The translations under genes were made by a program, and so were the position numbers. Below the pieces are notes generated by a model. That model had not been told where the DNA came from. It ran no database searches and saw only the letters and a list, made by a program, of their open reading frames with translations. DNA of 64,000 nt from Liquidambar formosana (lineage: Eukaryota; Streptophyta; Magnoliopsida; Saxifragales; Altingiaceae), in the NCBI GenBank assembly GCA_039720395.1, contig CM077824.1, positions 29,243,613 through 29,307,612 on the forward strand, in the 5' to 3' direction. Shown here piece by piece: positions 1-12,699 of the stretch. The stretch's first letter is position 1. Every line of letters starts with the position of its first letter.

Positions 1-73
1 AAAGTCACCTCAGACTACCTCATCTCATCCTCATCCTCATCGCTTTGCTCTTTTTCCCATCCACAACTCTTGG

Positions 74-74
<1 letters not shown>

Positions 75-107
<33 letters not shown>
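75..107. repeat. (CT)n microsatellite
   Basis: Uninterrupted CT dinucleotide run seen directly. The surrounding 1-720 is AT-rich with no convincing coding exon; short open frames there have no recognisable domain. Confidence 0.95.
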
Positions 108-109
<2 letters not shown>

Positions 110-727
110 TATTTTAGAGGCTACAGATATTTTTAATTTTTCTCCAAATATTTTTTTTTAAAAAAAAGTGAATATCTGTATCTCAAATAAAGTAGCAGCT
201 TCACTGTTTGACGTAGGATAACCTGTATACTCGCCACCAGAGATGTGCAGCCGTCACTTCAGTGTGTTTTCGTTTTATAAGACTGTATTTGTTACTAGGC
301 GCAAGTACACATGTTTTAATAATAAAAAATATAAATAAAAAAATAATTTTTAAAGAATTAAATATTAATACCGGTTTGGTTAAATTTTTATTTCTAATAA
401 AACTTATGGTGAATAGTATAACTAATTTGAAAAATTTTAAGTTAGTCACAAATAAATTTAGAATATAATAATTTCCAATAATATATAGTAACTACAAAAG
501 TATAAATGTCTTCTATATAAATTTTACTACAATAGTAAATGTCATTTATTCAACTACAATAAGATTAAAATGGTACAGAAGGGTAGTTGTGTATTTAAAA
601 TTTAAAATAAAGGTATATTAGTCAATCAAAAGTTTTTCTTACATTCAGCTTTTTATAAGTAGTATAGATATAGATAAAGGAATAAGGGAATAAGGGAGGG
701 AATAGAATGGTAATTTCATTCTAAAAA

Positions 728-985
728 AAACAATGAGTGTTTGGTTGCACAAGAAAATAAAATGACTATTCTCTTATGGGGGTTTATTCCCTCCAATGAG
801 GGAATAGCCATTCATTTTCAAATCAAAAGGAATGACTATTCCCACATTTCAAAGAGTAAAAATCATTAAAAATGGATCCACCTATGTTTTTTCATTCCAT
901 TCCCACTCCTTACCAAGCATTGGGATGGAATGTCCATTCTTATTCCACCTTCCATTCAATTCAATTCCATTCTTTCAAATCAAAC
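728..985. repeat. MITE-like hairpin (weak)
   Basis: A GTGTTTGGTTG edge on the left faces CAAATCAAACGTAAC on the right, with imperfect inverted blocks of GGAATGACTATTCC type in between. This resembles plant hAT-type MITEs, but the ends do not match closely and no target duplication was found. The flanks, 1000-2395, are AT-rich with nothing else recognisable. Confidence 0.3.
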
Positions 986-2395
986 GTAACCTAAATAAAA
1001 AGTTTCGCCACTCCATCCGAGGATATTTTTTTAGCATATTTCATTTTGTACTTTTTGCTAATTCTTTTAATTCTCCCCTGTGGCCCATGTTATTAATTTG
1101 GAAGTGTTTAGACATTGTTCGCTCTAAATAACCAAATTTTAAATGTTGATAACACAAAAATTTAGTGCATTTTCTTAATTTGTTTAGTAAGTGATCTTAG
1201 ATTTAACTTAAAGAGAAACATTGATACTTGTATGTAAACAATAATTAAGGAGAGGTTAGGAGTAGGGGTAAGGATAGGTTCTTTTGATTGTCACAACAAA
1301 AAACAAAAAACCAACTTGAAATGAAAAACCAAAACAGTTAAACATTTTAAAAATTCAATTTAAAAAACAAACCTAGTAGTTTAAATTAATATTTATAAAA
1401 TTGAACCTTAGAACTTTCTCCTAGCTTGTTTTTAAAACCATTCTTACCAAATTTCTAATCTTCCAATGCAATAAATCGAATTTAACCACTTTTTTTAAAC
1501 ACATAAAAACTACTAATTAGTAGGACCTCTCAAGATGGTTAGTTTATTTATTTATTTATTTATTCATCTACATGAAGATATTAGAATTCACTAAAGGATA
1601 ATAGAGATATTTATTATTTGATACGGCAACCAACAAAAAGGGGCCAAAACTCTCTCCTCAATTTTAGAAAATTAAAATTGCAACCTCATGAATCCTATTA
1701 AGTAGAAAAGCTGTACACCTGTTTGCTAAAAGATCAAGGTAAAAATGGAGAATAGAGATTCACTCAGATCAATTCTAATATTAATTGGCAAGTTTTCGTT
1801 AGTTATCTTGTTTACTTAAGATTTTCAACAAATTTGTATCTATTTATTGATGCAAGGTTTTTTGCTCCCGACACTAATTAAATATTAAATGAGGTCTCTA
1901 TATTTTGTGAAAATTATTTATTGGATTGAATTTTACTTTGGGATGAAAAGAAATTTGGCCAAGAGTTAGAAAATGGATTTATTTTCAAAAAAGTGAACAA
2001 TCAGATTATTTATTAGTATCGCTATCAAATGCTTAACTCAGTGAAATTTAATGTTTTCAGCCAATATAATAAGAACACTTTAATAAGTTGTGGTCCCCAT
2101 AAATTCAACCTTAAGTTGTGGCCAGTAGGGATTATTTATTAATGGAGTTTATCTTCAACATTAACTGATATAGACTAAATGGTTACTTCATGTGTATTTG
2201 GTGGAAAGTCTTCGAGCCTAGTGGCATCTATTTCCCCACAAGGATAAAGGGAATTCAAGAGGTTAGGGGACTCCCTTTTAGTTTGTGTATTTCTTAACGA
2301 GGGGACCAACAAATAAAAATAAAAATAAAAAAAGAAAATTTTAATGAAATTGGAAAATAAGAGAAATTCAAACTTTATCCAAAAATAAATAAATA

Positions 2396-3107
2396 GGGTC
2401 TGTTTGGATAAACTTTTACTCCCTCCGTCTTATAAAGATAGGACAAGTTTGACAAAACGCCAATCATTATTTTGACTTATCATTTATTAGACTCCATCTT
2501 TCTAAAAATACCTTCATTAACTTGGTATTGGGTTTTGTATTAAGTATATATTATTGAAACTATAAAAGGTAGAGGGTAGGAAAGTTAAAAAAAATTATGA
2601 TTTGACTTTTTAAAATGGACAAACATTTTGGGACATAAAAAGTAGCAAAAATGGCCTATCTTTGTGGGACTGATGGAGTACGTTCAAAAGTTGAAAAAAT
2701 AAAAGTTGAGTATAAAAAATTTTGAAAGTTATTTCTAAGCGGTTGTTTGGCAATCTTGAAAACTTGGCCAATTAAAGATAAGTTTGATCAATTTTGTTTT
2801 TATATTATTTGGTAAATCTCTTTTTTCTGTTAAACAACTCAACTTTATTCTGATAATAAAGCTAAACACAGGTTTTTTTGAACTGATTTATTTAAAAATC
2901 AGAAAACAGTTATAGACTGGATGTAATTTAATCCAACTTTTAAATTACCCAAACATGTTGAGACAATTATAACTTCTTACGATCTCAATTTTTAGAAGTT
3001 GCTATCAAAATTTTGTATTATAAAAGCTAACAGAAATTTTAATTTTTTTTGTACTTTTAAAAATAAAAAGCAAAAAGTACTCCGTAAAATTTTATCCAAA
3101 TAAGCCC
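2396..3107. mobile_element. Outer MITE-like element with 25 bp TIRs
   Basis: The left end GGGTCTGTTTGGATAAAC is mirrored by the right end, whose reverse complement reads GGGCTTATTTGGATAAAA, followed on both sides by a similar TTTTAC. The interior is AT-rich and non-coding. It is interrupted by a Stowaway MITE, so it is the older insertion. A clean target duplication is not visible in the A/T-rich flanks, so the superfamily (hAT-like by the GTTTGG-type end) is an inference. Confidence 0.55.
2419..2678. mobile_element. Stowaway MITE (Tc1/mariner-type), about 260 bp
   Basis: It begins CTCCCTCCGTCTTATAAAG and ends with a sequence whose reverse complement is CTCCATCAGTCCCACAAAG. It is flanked on each side by TA, the mariner target duplication. 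The CTCCCTCCGT terminus is the well-known Stowaway consensus. It sits about 1.2 kb upstream of the RVE1-like start codon and inside the larger inverted-repeat element at 2396-3107. Confidence 0.88.
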
Positions 3108-3309
3108 TAATAAAAAAATGCCTAGGCAAAAAGTGCCAAACAGTCTAATGATGAGGATACGTGGCAGTAAAGTGGACAGCAAGTACGAACCAATCCGGTG
3201 GAGATGCGAGTATGGATTCTGTCACCTTATTGCGCAGTTGGCTGAATTTCTCCCACCGAATGAAACCCGCTAAGAAAAAAAGCGGGGAGAGACAAGGACA
3301 AAGGAACGA

Positions 3310-3315
3310 CACGTG
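3310..3315 (+). promoter_or_regulatory. G-box (CACGTG) upstream of RVE1-like gene
   Basis: A palindromic CACGTG lies in the context ACACGTGTC, about 580 bp upstream of the start codon. G-boxes bind bZIP and bHLH (PIF) factors in light and ABA responses, which suits a clock-output gene. A GACGTGGC element follows near 3401. The transcription start is unknown, so the role is inferred. CT-rich tracts at 3474-3488 and 3545-3570 probably lie in the 5' UTR. Confidence 0.45.
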
Positions 3316-3892
3316 TCATGGCTGTCTTTCGACGTGAGCCACAAGATTCCATCTATTTCTCGAGCTTTCCATGGAAAATTTTAAAACAAAAAAATATGAG
3401 CCTGACGTGGCGACCCCTGTTTTCTTCTTTTCATCACAACCCAAACCTTCAACAGTCTCTCTGTCTCATCTATCTCTCTCTCTCTCTGTTATTTTGACTA
3501 TCAAGCTCCTCCTCCTCTTCCTTCTCCTTCTTCTTCTCCTTGTCCTCTCTCTCTCTCTCTCTCTCTCTCCCCTCAACAAGAAGGTTTCATCATCTTGTGT
3601 TCAATTGGGAGTGTTTGTTATCCATAATCAGGCTTGAAAGGTGTTTTGGTTGTTGGTTGGATCATGAATTTTGAGAATTGAAGCTGAAAATTAGAGGGAG
3701 AAATAGTTTAATTTTATTGATTTGCTGGAAGGATTGAAGATGAGGTCCATTATCGTAGAAAGGTTTGGGTTATGGGGATTAATAGCAGTAGTCAGGAAGA
3801 GCTTTAATTAAGAAATCAAGTCCAAGAGTGGTGGTGGAAGAATATTCGAATCTCTTAAGGGAAAAAGGAGATCTTGCATAGTGGAAGAATCA

Positions 3893-6840
3893 ATGGTTTC
3901 TTCTGCGTCTATGGCTGTTCAGGTATTCCCGATTTTTTATATTTTTACCATTTGTGTTGTATTTCCAATGTTTTTGAACAAATTTTATCCGTTGATTGAA
4001 CCATTTCGAGATAGCTCAGCCATTTTTTTTTTTTTTGGGTTCATAATCTCAAGATATGCTTCGATATCATTGCTTTGCTAAATTTATCATTACAATTATT
4101 TTGCTTAATTGATCATATTACACTACCAACTATGGCTCTTTTTTCTTTTTTATTATTTGGGGGTCCTTTTCCTTTATCTTTTTAATGAGTAAATAATAAT
4201 TTTCTAGTTTCCTAATTTTGTGTAGTTTATATCCGGAAGGAAAATTTCCGTTGCTTAGAATTCTGTTTGGCTGCGAAAAATATGTAAGAGAAGAAATGAA
4301 TCCAGAAATTTGATCTTAAACACTCCACACAATTTAGATTAATTTTAGCATTAGACCTAGTAGATTTGGGTTTTCCACTTTTTAGAGCACCTAAGACTGG
4401 AAATCTTTAATTTTATTAGCTTTTCCCTTATTTTTCCCAGCAATCAAACAGAATTGGGATGCTTTTAGACTACATTTGGAAACTAGATCTGACACTTGGA
4501 TCTAGAACTTTCATATCATATAACAAGTTTATTCATAGATTCTGTTGTCCTCCAAAAAGAAAGGAAGTAACTTTTGGAAAGAAAATTTGGAGTCTACTTA
4601 CTCCCTCACCCAGCAGCATCATACTTTCTTTGATGTTTATGTTGTTTTTTTAAACAAAAATGGAAAATTGGATAGTTCCTATAACCTTATTCATGTTTCA
4701 CTGGTATACTTGGGTTCTGATTCTTTCTTTATACATGAATTTGGAGAAATAGCGTATTTGAGAGAATAGTGTTTTAAAGTAGTCGGTGGTTTACCACTTA
4801 GTTATTGGTTAATGAATCTCTATTGTCTGTTTGGCCTAACAAGTTTGATGGAATCTGTAGCTCTTTTCGATCTGGGTGGTAATTTGGTGGATGGGAGCCT
4901 AGTATTTTGATTCTGGATTTGATAAATCTAACTGGATAGATACTGAATCTGAATACAGTAAATGATTTGGAAAAACCTTGATCATGAGAAAATCAATGGC
5001 TCTTGCAATATTCATCAGGATTTCCATAAATAATTTGGAAGAAAGAAATCACCTGCAGAGAATAATAATTTGGGATATTAGCAGGATTACAAGGAGAATA
5101 TGCATATGAATTAATTGTTGAATTGTAAATAATTCTTTTGCTAATGGAAATAGTGCTTGCAGAGGAGGAAACTCTTGTTAATGTCTTTTGTTTTTGCTTT
5201 GGATTTAGGATCAAAGTGGAGGCGCTCATTCAAGCACCCTTCTCTCTACGGGCGATCAAATTTCATTGAATCCTGGCCCGCATTCTGTAACTCGCGTCCA
5301 ACTAAAAGAGCAATTTTATTCCATGGATGACAATGCTCCCAAGGTTTTATTCTTTTTGTGCCCCTGATTTTCTCCTTTTTCAGGGATATGAAATATCATT
5401 TACCTTTTTATAATTCATTCTTCTTTGTTATCTATGCTATTTCAACAGGTGAGGAAACCATACACAATTACCAAACAAAGAGAAAGATGGACAGAAGACG
5501 AGCATAAGAAGTTTATTGAAGCTTTAAAGCTGTATGGTCGGGCATGGCGGCGGATAGAAGGTAAAAATTTATGAATATTAATAATTTCTCAAGAACCTAT
5601 TCGCTGTCACCGATCCATTAAAGCAACTCTGTTTTTCTACAGAGCATGTGGGCAGCAAGACTGCAGTTCAGATTCGGAGCCATGCTCAAAAATTCTTCTC
5701 CAAGGTTTACTGCTCTTCTTCAAGTATCCATTCTCTACCATAATATATATATGACATCTTTTGAAGTAAGTTAACTTGTTAGGGCGTGCCAACGTTCTTG
5801 CAAGGGTTTGTCTATTTCATTGTTAGTGTCATTCTGATTCCAATATGTTGTCTTTGTGGTTTAGGTGGTTCGTGAGTCAAGTGGCAGCAACACAAGCTCA
5901 GTGGAACCCATTGAAATTCCTCCTCCTCGTCCTAAACGGAAACCTATGCACCCTTATCCCCGTAAAGTGGTAGATGCTCTTAAAAAACGAACCTTGGTTC
6001 CTGAGCAGCCGATTAGTTCTGCATCTCCAAATTCATCAATTTCAGAACAAGAAAATCAATCTCCAATGTCAGTGTTATCTGCATTTGGTTCAGACATGCT
6101 GGGTTCCGCAGATTCAAATCATCCAAATGGAAGCTCATCTCCAGTTTCATCTGCTGCCGGTGTCAACCCAGGTGGCTTGTTACTTTCTGAATCAAATCCT
6201 TCTGCGGAAGAAAATGGATCACTATCACCAGTTCTAGTAACTGCTGACATGGTTGAAGATGAGCAAGTGCCCGTGGTACTTTCCAACCCCCTTGAACTGT
6301 CAGCTGTTGTCTAGTTTTAATAACATTAACGGTTGTTATTAACAGTTGATTTAAATTTTGTTAATTTTGTTACAGAAATTGGAGTTGTGTCCCAGCGACA
6401 ATGACATTGCCAAAGAAGGTTTGGCAGAACAAGCATCTATCCGGAGTCTCAAGCTTTTTGGAAGGACCGTATTAGTCACAGATTCCCACATGCCATCTTC
6501 TCCAACAATGGTGACTTGCAAGTCACTACCTGAAGACATGAATGAAGGGAGGCCTGTGCAAACATTGCCATGGAGCTTTATGCCCACAGGATTTCCCCTG
6601 CAGAATACCGAATGCCCATGGAGCAACTTGCCACATGGAGCACCTGGAGGCTTCTATTACATGCATTTCCAAGATGAAAACCCCAATCTGGTTGAAGGTG
6701 GTTCTGCTACTCCTCTGCCATGTTGGACTTTTTATGGAGGTATACCATTTCCTTGCCTTCCATTCCGAAATCCTGAGTCAGAGAAAGCAAATTCAGATTC
6801 TAATTTTGGAGTAGTCCAAAATGGAGAAATTCAAAAGGAG

Positions 6841-6872
<32 letters not shown>

Positions 6873-7137
6873 GAATGAGGGGGAAAATGGAGATAAAAAT
6901 TGGGACATCGAGACCCAGAGTCGCAGACTTTCTTTTGACATGGACGAAAAAGAACCACATCTGGTTTCCCAGGTTAAACCCAGTGAGAAGTCAGGCTTCT
7001 CCGAGCAAAGAGCAAACTCTGAGAGGTGTATGAAGGGGTTTGTGCCATATAAAAGATGTTTAGCAGAGAGAGACACCCAGTCCTCGACAGTAACTGGCGA
7101 GGAGAGGGAAGAGCAAAGAATCCGGCTTTGCTTATAA
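3893..7137 (+). CDS. RVE1: REVEILLE 1-like MYB/SANT clock transcription factor
   Basis: Single-repeat MYB of the CCA1/LHY/RVE family, a nuclear DNA-binding protein linking the circadian clock to auxin and growth; family members bind evening elements. Coding exons inferred from GT/AG borders with matching phase: 3893-3922, 5209-5343, 5449-5560, 5643-5704, 5865-6275, 6376-7137, giving about 503 residues. The SANT domain spans about residues 60-113 ([17 protein letters not shown], then SHAQKFF at 105-111). A basic proline stretch [16 protein letters not shown] (132-147) follows, and GFVPYKRC lies near the C terminus; both are family hallmarks. The ATG at 3893 was chosen because it opens exon 1 in the frame that splices into exon 2. 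The 6275 donor is one of three nearby in-frame choices (6266, 6272, 6275). RVE7 or RVE2 paralogues cannot be excluded. No lesions are seen. Confidence 0.9.
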
Positions 7138-9400
7138 TGAGTGGTCCCCTTAGGGTAGTTTCCCTTGTTAGCAGATGGATTTTTTAGCAGGTTGAGGAAC
7201 TGATTCACCTTACAGTGCAAAGACAAACTGTAGTGGCTTCAACTAGATGACTTAAAGTATGAGAAAGAAAATGGGGCTTAAGCAGCAACCATTTCTGTAG
7301 CTTTGCAAATTCTCATCTCTTTGTTCTCTTTTTTTCCTCCAACTGTTCAAATCCGTAGCCTCACTTTCCTGTGTAATGCTTCATATATCTTGTAATTTTT
7401 TTTTTTCGCCTCCCTTGGGATTAGCTTTTGCATCCCTTCTAATTCTTTTCCTTCTTCGAGCTGTGAATTCCTAAATCTCTCTAATTTTGTTTCATCTATT
7501 GTACGTTGGCCAGAACTTTTTCTTCTTGAAGGATTAATTTACTAGTGTGAAAATTTTTTAACAAGATTTTGGTTACATGGTATTTCTCCAGTTGGGAACT
7601 GGAAATTGGGGATGATGCATTGCAACAGGGGACTAATTGATATATATAGGTATTTAAAAGATGCGGTTGCCTTCGATAATTTTTCTTCCTCTCTTGGTCT
7701 TGCCTGGGTATGTGTGTGTATAGACGACCCATTCCAATATTGGGGTTTGCTGGAGCCTGGAGGTGAAATGCCTGCATGCATACAGTGATCTAATTCGAGG
7801 CAACTAGTTCATAGTTCACACACAGAGTAGAGCTATATAGGCAATTTTATTTGCCTAAATTTACTTGGTCAACTGGTGTGGCAATTGGGCAAAATAATTA
7901 AAGCAATGTTATTAACCACGCTTATCTGCCCAGATTTACTTGGGTGCAATCGGGCAAACTAATTAAACATTTTTATTAAAGGGAGGGGCTATTTTCATTT
8001 TTCACAGCCTTTTTGGCTTCATTAACAACCCTCTTAATATTTTTGTTGAATTTTGAGTTACTTTTGCATAAAAAGCTCAAATAATGCTATAATACCAAAT
8101 TAACCTTTTCATTTCCCCTCAATCCACCTTCACTCTCCTCCTTGTCTAAATTCCCATATTTTTCATTCTTTTAGTAATAGCAATAGCAATCCTCTGAAGC
8201 TAACATATCTGACTTGACCTTACTTCTCCAGTGAACAAACTAGTGAGTAAAGAATTTCATATACTCCGCACACTGATCCTCAATGCATGTATGCTTTGAT
8301 GAGAGTGACATGAATTACTAGTAATTTGTTTCTCATGGCAAATGGATTGAAAATCTCTCTACAGAAAAGAAAAATAAAGAAAAAGGGAACGTCACTCTCC
8401 CTAGATAGAAAGGGGAAATTTTAGATAGATTTGGCTTTTAGTCACGTACTACAGCAAATTACAAGGCTAGTGGGGACCAAAATCCTCAACCCCGAACACG
8501 TACATCGCAAAGGGGTGGCGTTGATGTTTGCACTACAAATAAAATTAAAGTTCAATCTGTTAAAACCAAAACCTAAAATATAGAAGCCAATCTTATACAA
8601 AACCTCATGAAGCCTCAAATCAACACTTCTACTTTAAAACTCCCTCTCTCACCCTCAAACTCAAAATTTGTTATGTTGGGGGGGGGTAGGGGGGGGATCA
8701 AAAGCCCTAAATCTTGAACAAACACACACAAAAAAATAAAAAAAAATAAAAATTCAAAAGCTTTAATGACGCCGGAAAATGGGGAAAGAAGAGAAAACAC
8801 AAGTGAAAACTTAGACAATGTACTAGCTCGCCACCCAGAGAAATCCATCAAAGGGATAAGAGTAATTAAACAAGAACTCCTTCTTATAAAGTAAAGGCTG
8901 AATTCTCATTCAAAGTCTCCAAAACTTCTTTCCAATTACAAGACTAAAAGCTTAAGTAACCTTAGCATGGAACAACCCTCCAGCTATAAGTAAGGTTTCA
9001 AGGCAAACACAATTACACAATTTCCAAGCAAGAAGGGGCAATATAGTTAGTAAACTTTGACTGAAAGTTAAATAGCACTAAACTAAAACTAAAGGGAGTC
9101 TTAGGACTTGAAAGATGACTTAAAGGACTACTAATCTCGAAATTATAGCAAGCAGAAAGAAATAAATAAAGCTGGAACAAGATCCAAAGTAGAAGAAACT
9201 AGAATTTTGTAGACCAAGAAAATAGCCTATGTTCTTCCTTAAATATGAATGTGCTCAAGATGATTAAGCTAACGAGCCTTATATTCTTTTGAAGCCCTTC
9301 AAGTCTAGTTTCAAACCCAGCAAACGGTTAGGAACTTTGAGTCTCGAGGACATTTATGATCGTTTTACTAAAACTTGTCCAGGTTGACTATTCTGCTTCA
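7138..9400. other. Intergenic stretch downstream of RVE1-like gene
   Basis: The first 300 or so bases are T-rich and plausibly 3' UTR. The rest is AT-rich, with a G-run near 8678-8696 and no recognisable exon, RNA gene or bounded transposon. The segment 8600-9400 could be the degenerate LTR side of the adjacent gypsy element, but no matching partner repeat was found to its right. Confidence 0.5.
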
Positions 9401-9412
9401 ACACTGCAAATT

Positions 9413-12232
9413 TTAATACAATTGTCTCTTTGGGGAATTAATTTTGGACTGACCACCTGGTGCACTAGCATAGGATGCTCTAGCATCATTCTTCCTTGGT
9501 TGAAAAGAACTCGCCCTTGAGTCTAAGTTACTCGCTTCATCATAATAAGGAGAAAGATTTGCTACATTAAAAGTTGATAAAACACCATAATCTCCTAGAA
9601 GCTCAATCTTGCAAGCATTTTCCCCAATTCGTTTGAGAACTTTGAAAGGACCATCAACTCGGGGCTTGACCTTACAATGACGGCCTGGTGGAAAGTGCTC
9701 TTTGTGAAGATGAATCCATACCAAATCTCCTTCTTTGAATGCAACGGGTTTCCTATACTTGTTTGCATTGTTTCGATACTTCTCAGTTTGTTTGATGATA
9801 TAGGCATGCACCTGCTTATGTAACTTCTGAATGTATTTTGCTTTATCCTTAGCATCTCCGCTGAAATGATGAGTGATAGGAAGTGGAGCTAAGTCCAAAG
9901 AACTGATAGGATTCCGCCCATAAACAACTTCAAAAGAACGAGAACTAATGGTTTGGCTTGTGGATCGATTGTAAGCAAATTCAGCTTGACCCAAAGTAAG
10001 ATTCCATTGATGAATGTTGCTGCCCACCAAATTCCTCAAAAGGTTTCCAAAATTCCTATTAACACTCTCAGTTTGCCCATCCATTTGTGGGTGATGTGAA
10101 GAGTTGTATTGAAGAGTAATACGTGCTGAGCTTTTGCTAAAGTGTTCGATAAAAGTGACTAACAAACTTGGAATCACGATTTGAAATGATAGTCTTTGGA
10201 ATGCCATGAAGTTAGATAATTTCTCTAAAATACAAACTTGCCACATAAGATGCATCCAAGGTCTTGTTACATGGCATAAAGTGTGCCATTTTAGAGAACC
10301 GATCAACAACAACCATACTAGTCTTTATTTCTTCGAGTTTGAGGCAAGCCAATAACAAAGTCTATATTCAAGCTTTTGGTATAGGCAATGTGGTATACAA
10401 CCCGATATTTTGAACATGACTTTTGGCAAGATGACATGTTCCACACCGTTCCACATGACGTGCAACATCCCGCTCCATTTTAGGCCAATAAAATTTTCCT
10501 ACGCAAGAGCTAATGTTTTGTTTCTTCCACAGTGATCACTAAGTCCACCACCATAGGCTTCTATAATGATAGCTTCTCGCAAAGAGCCTTTGGGAATACA
10601 CAAGCGATTGTCTTTAAAAATAAAGCCATCTTATAGCAAGTTGTAATGGTAAGGACCATTGGAAGTCTCCTTCCAAATTTCAGCAAAGTGAGGATCTTTT
10701 TTATAGCACTCCTTTAGAATTTCAAAACCCAAGACCTTCACTTGCACAGTGTTAAGCAAGGAATGCCTTTGGCATAATGCATCAGCCACTTAATTTTGTA
10801 TCTCTGCCTTATGCTTGATATGAAAAGTATAAACTTAAAGAAATTCCATCCATTTTGCATGTCTATTATTGAGCTTATGTTAACCATTTATATATTTCAA
10901 AACCTCATGATTCAAAAAGAGAATGAACTCCTAGGATATGAGATAATGTCGCCAATCTCCTAAAGCTTGAATAATAGCATAAAATTCCTTATCATAGGTG
11001 GAATAATTTTTGTGGGAATTATTCAACTTCTCACAAAAGTAGGCAATTGACTTACCTTCTTGGCTAGGGACAACACCAAGACCCACATTGGAAGCATTAA
11101 AATCTTCCTCAAACACTTTGTTGAAATCTAGAATTGCAAGAATGGGAGCCTCAATCATCTTTTTCTTTATAAGTTCAAAGTTCTTTTGTGCTTCATTACT
11201 CCATTGGAAACTCCCTCCATTTAAGCATTTGAGGATTGGAGCAATTATAAAGCTAAAGCCTTTGATAAATCGCCAGTAGAAAGAAGCAAGACTGTGAAAA
11301 CTTCAGATATCATGAAGTGAACTAGGAATTGGCTAGCTTCTAATTGCTTCAATATATCTTGCTAGGATCCACCTTTATCCTCTTATTGGAGACAACATAG
11401 CCTCAAAGACAAGACTATTTGTTAAGAAGTGACATTTCTTCAAATTACCATATAACTTTTGCTCTCTGACATTAAAAACTTGTTGAAGATGCTCCAGGTG
11501 CTGCTTTTGGTTCCTACTATAAACAAGAATATCATCAAAATAAACCACAACAAATTTACCTATAAAAGGCTTGAAGACATGGTTTATAAAACGCATAAAA
11601 GTGTTAGGAGCATTATAGAGCCCATAAGGCATAACCATCTACCCAAAGAGGTCATCTCTTATCTTGAAAGATGTTTTTTATTTATCACCCGGTCTCATTT
11701 GAATTTGGTGATAACCACTTAGAAGGTATATTTTAGAAAAAATAGCACCGTCATGAAATCGGTCAAGAAAATCTTTTAGGCGAGGAATGGGGCATCTGTA
11801 TTTGATAGTTATCTTGTTCACCACTCTACTATCAACACATATATGCCAAGAACCATCTTTCTTTGGTACAAGAAGGGCATGGATAGCACATGGACTCATA
11901 CTTTCTCTCACTAAACCTTTGGCTATAAACTCATCAACTTGCCTTTGAAACTCTTCATTTTCTTTAGGATTCATTTTATACGCCGATTTGTTGAGAAGCA
12001 TAGCATTGTGTATAAGATCAATGCAATGTTTAATATCTCTCATGGGTAGAAGGTCGGGTTGAATCTCATTCGGAATGCCATCTTGAAATTCATGGAGAAG
12101 AAGTTCTAGCAAAATAGGAACTTTGTGCTTGTCTTTATTTTCTTCTACTACCACAAAAACAAAAGCCTCATTGATTCCCTTTAAAGCTATATGAAAATCA
12201 AATTTAGAGTATACAATTACTTCCTTACCCAT
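9413..12232 (-). pseudogene. Broken gypsy pol: RT, RNase H, integrase
   Basis: RT part 1 (12232-11678) carries VPKKDGSWHICVDSR and SGYHQIQMRPGDK. RT part 2 (11638-11375) carries [13 protein letters not shown] and [10 protein letters not shown], so the catalytic Asp pair survives. RNase H (11158-10931) has DASNVGLGVV and YSTYDKEFYAIIQAL. The integrase piece (10312-9413) has HHPQMDGQTESVNR, then a basic C-terminal region (KEGDLVWIHLHKEHFPPGR) typical of gypsy integrases. No chromodomain is evident. Several frameshifts and stops separate these blocks, so no functional polyprotein is possible. Confidence 0.85.
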
Positions 12233-12699
12233 TTCAAGGCTTGGGAATACTCTCCAACTTGGAAGGACCTAATGTGACCTTAACCTTATCTTTGACAAAA
12301 GTGTATATATTTTTTAACCCATCATGCACAACTCTTCTATCATATTTCCAAGGGTGTCCAAGAAGTAAATGACAAGCATCCATTGGAACAGCATCACACA
12401 TACTTTATAATTTTTCCCAATAGAAAATTAAACTAAAAATCTTTTATTTACTTTTACCTCATTCCCTTTTTAAAGCTTGTAAGATGGGGATGTTACACCA
12501 TCTTGAATTGCAATTTCTCCACCATTTTTGCAACCACTTCATTCTGACAACTCCCACCATCAATAATAAAATTACACAGTTTTCCATAAGAGGTGCAACG
12601 GGTGTGAAAAATGCTGTTGTGAAGCCAATTGTCCTCATCAACATGGGATACATTTCAACTCTGGCAAATGCCTAGAATTTCCCTTTGATCTCAATAGGT

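Noticed and set aside
3371..3637. 88-codon open frame just upstream of the RVE1-like gene
   Set aside because: Composed largely of CT-repeat translation (Leu/Ser runs); better explained as 5' UTR sequence.
8590..9400. 3' LTR of the decayed gypsy element
   Set aside because: No similar sequence found at 13560-14900 and no TG/CA borders.
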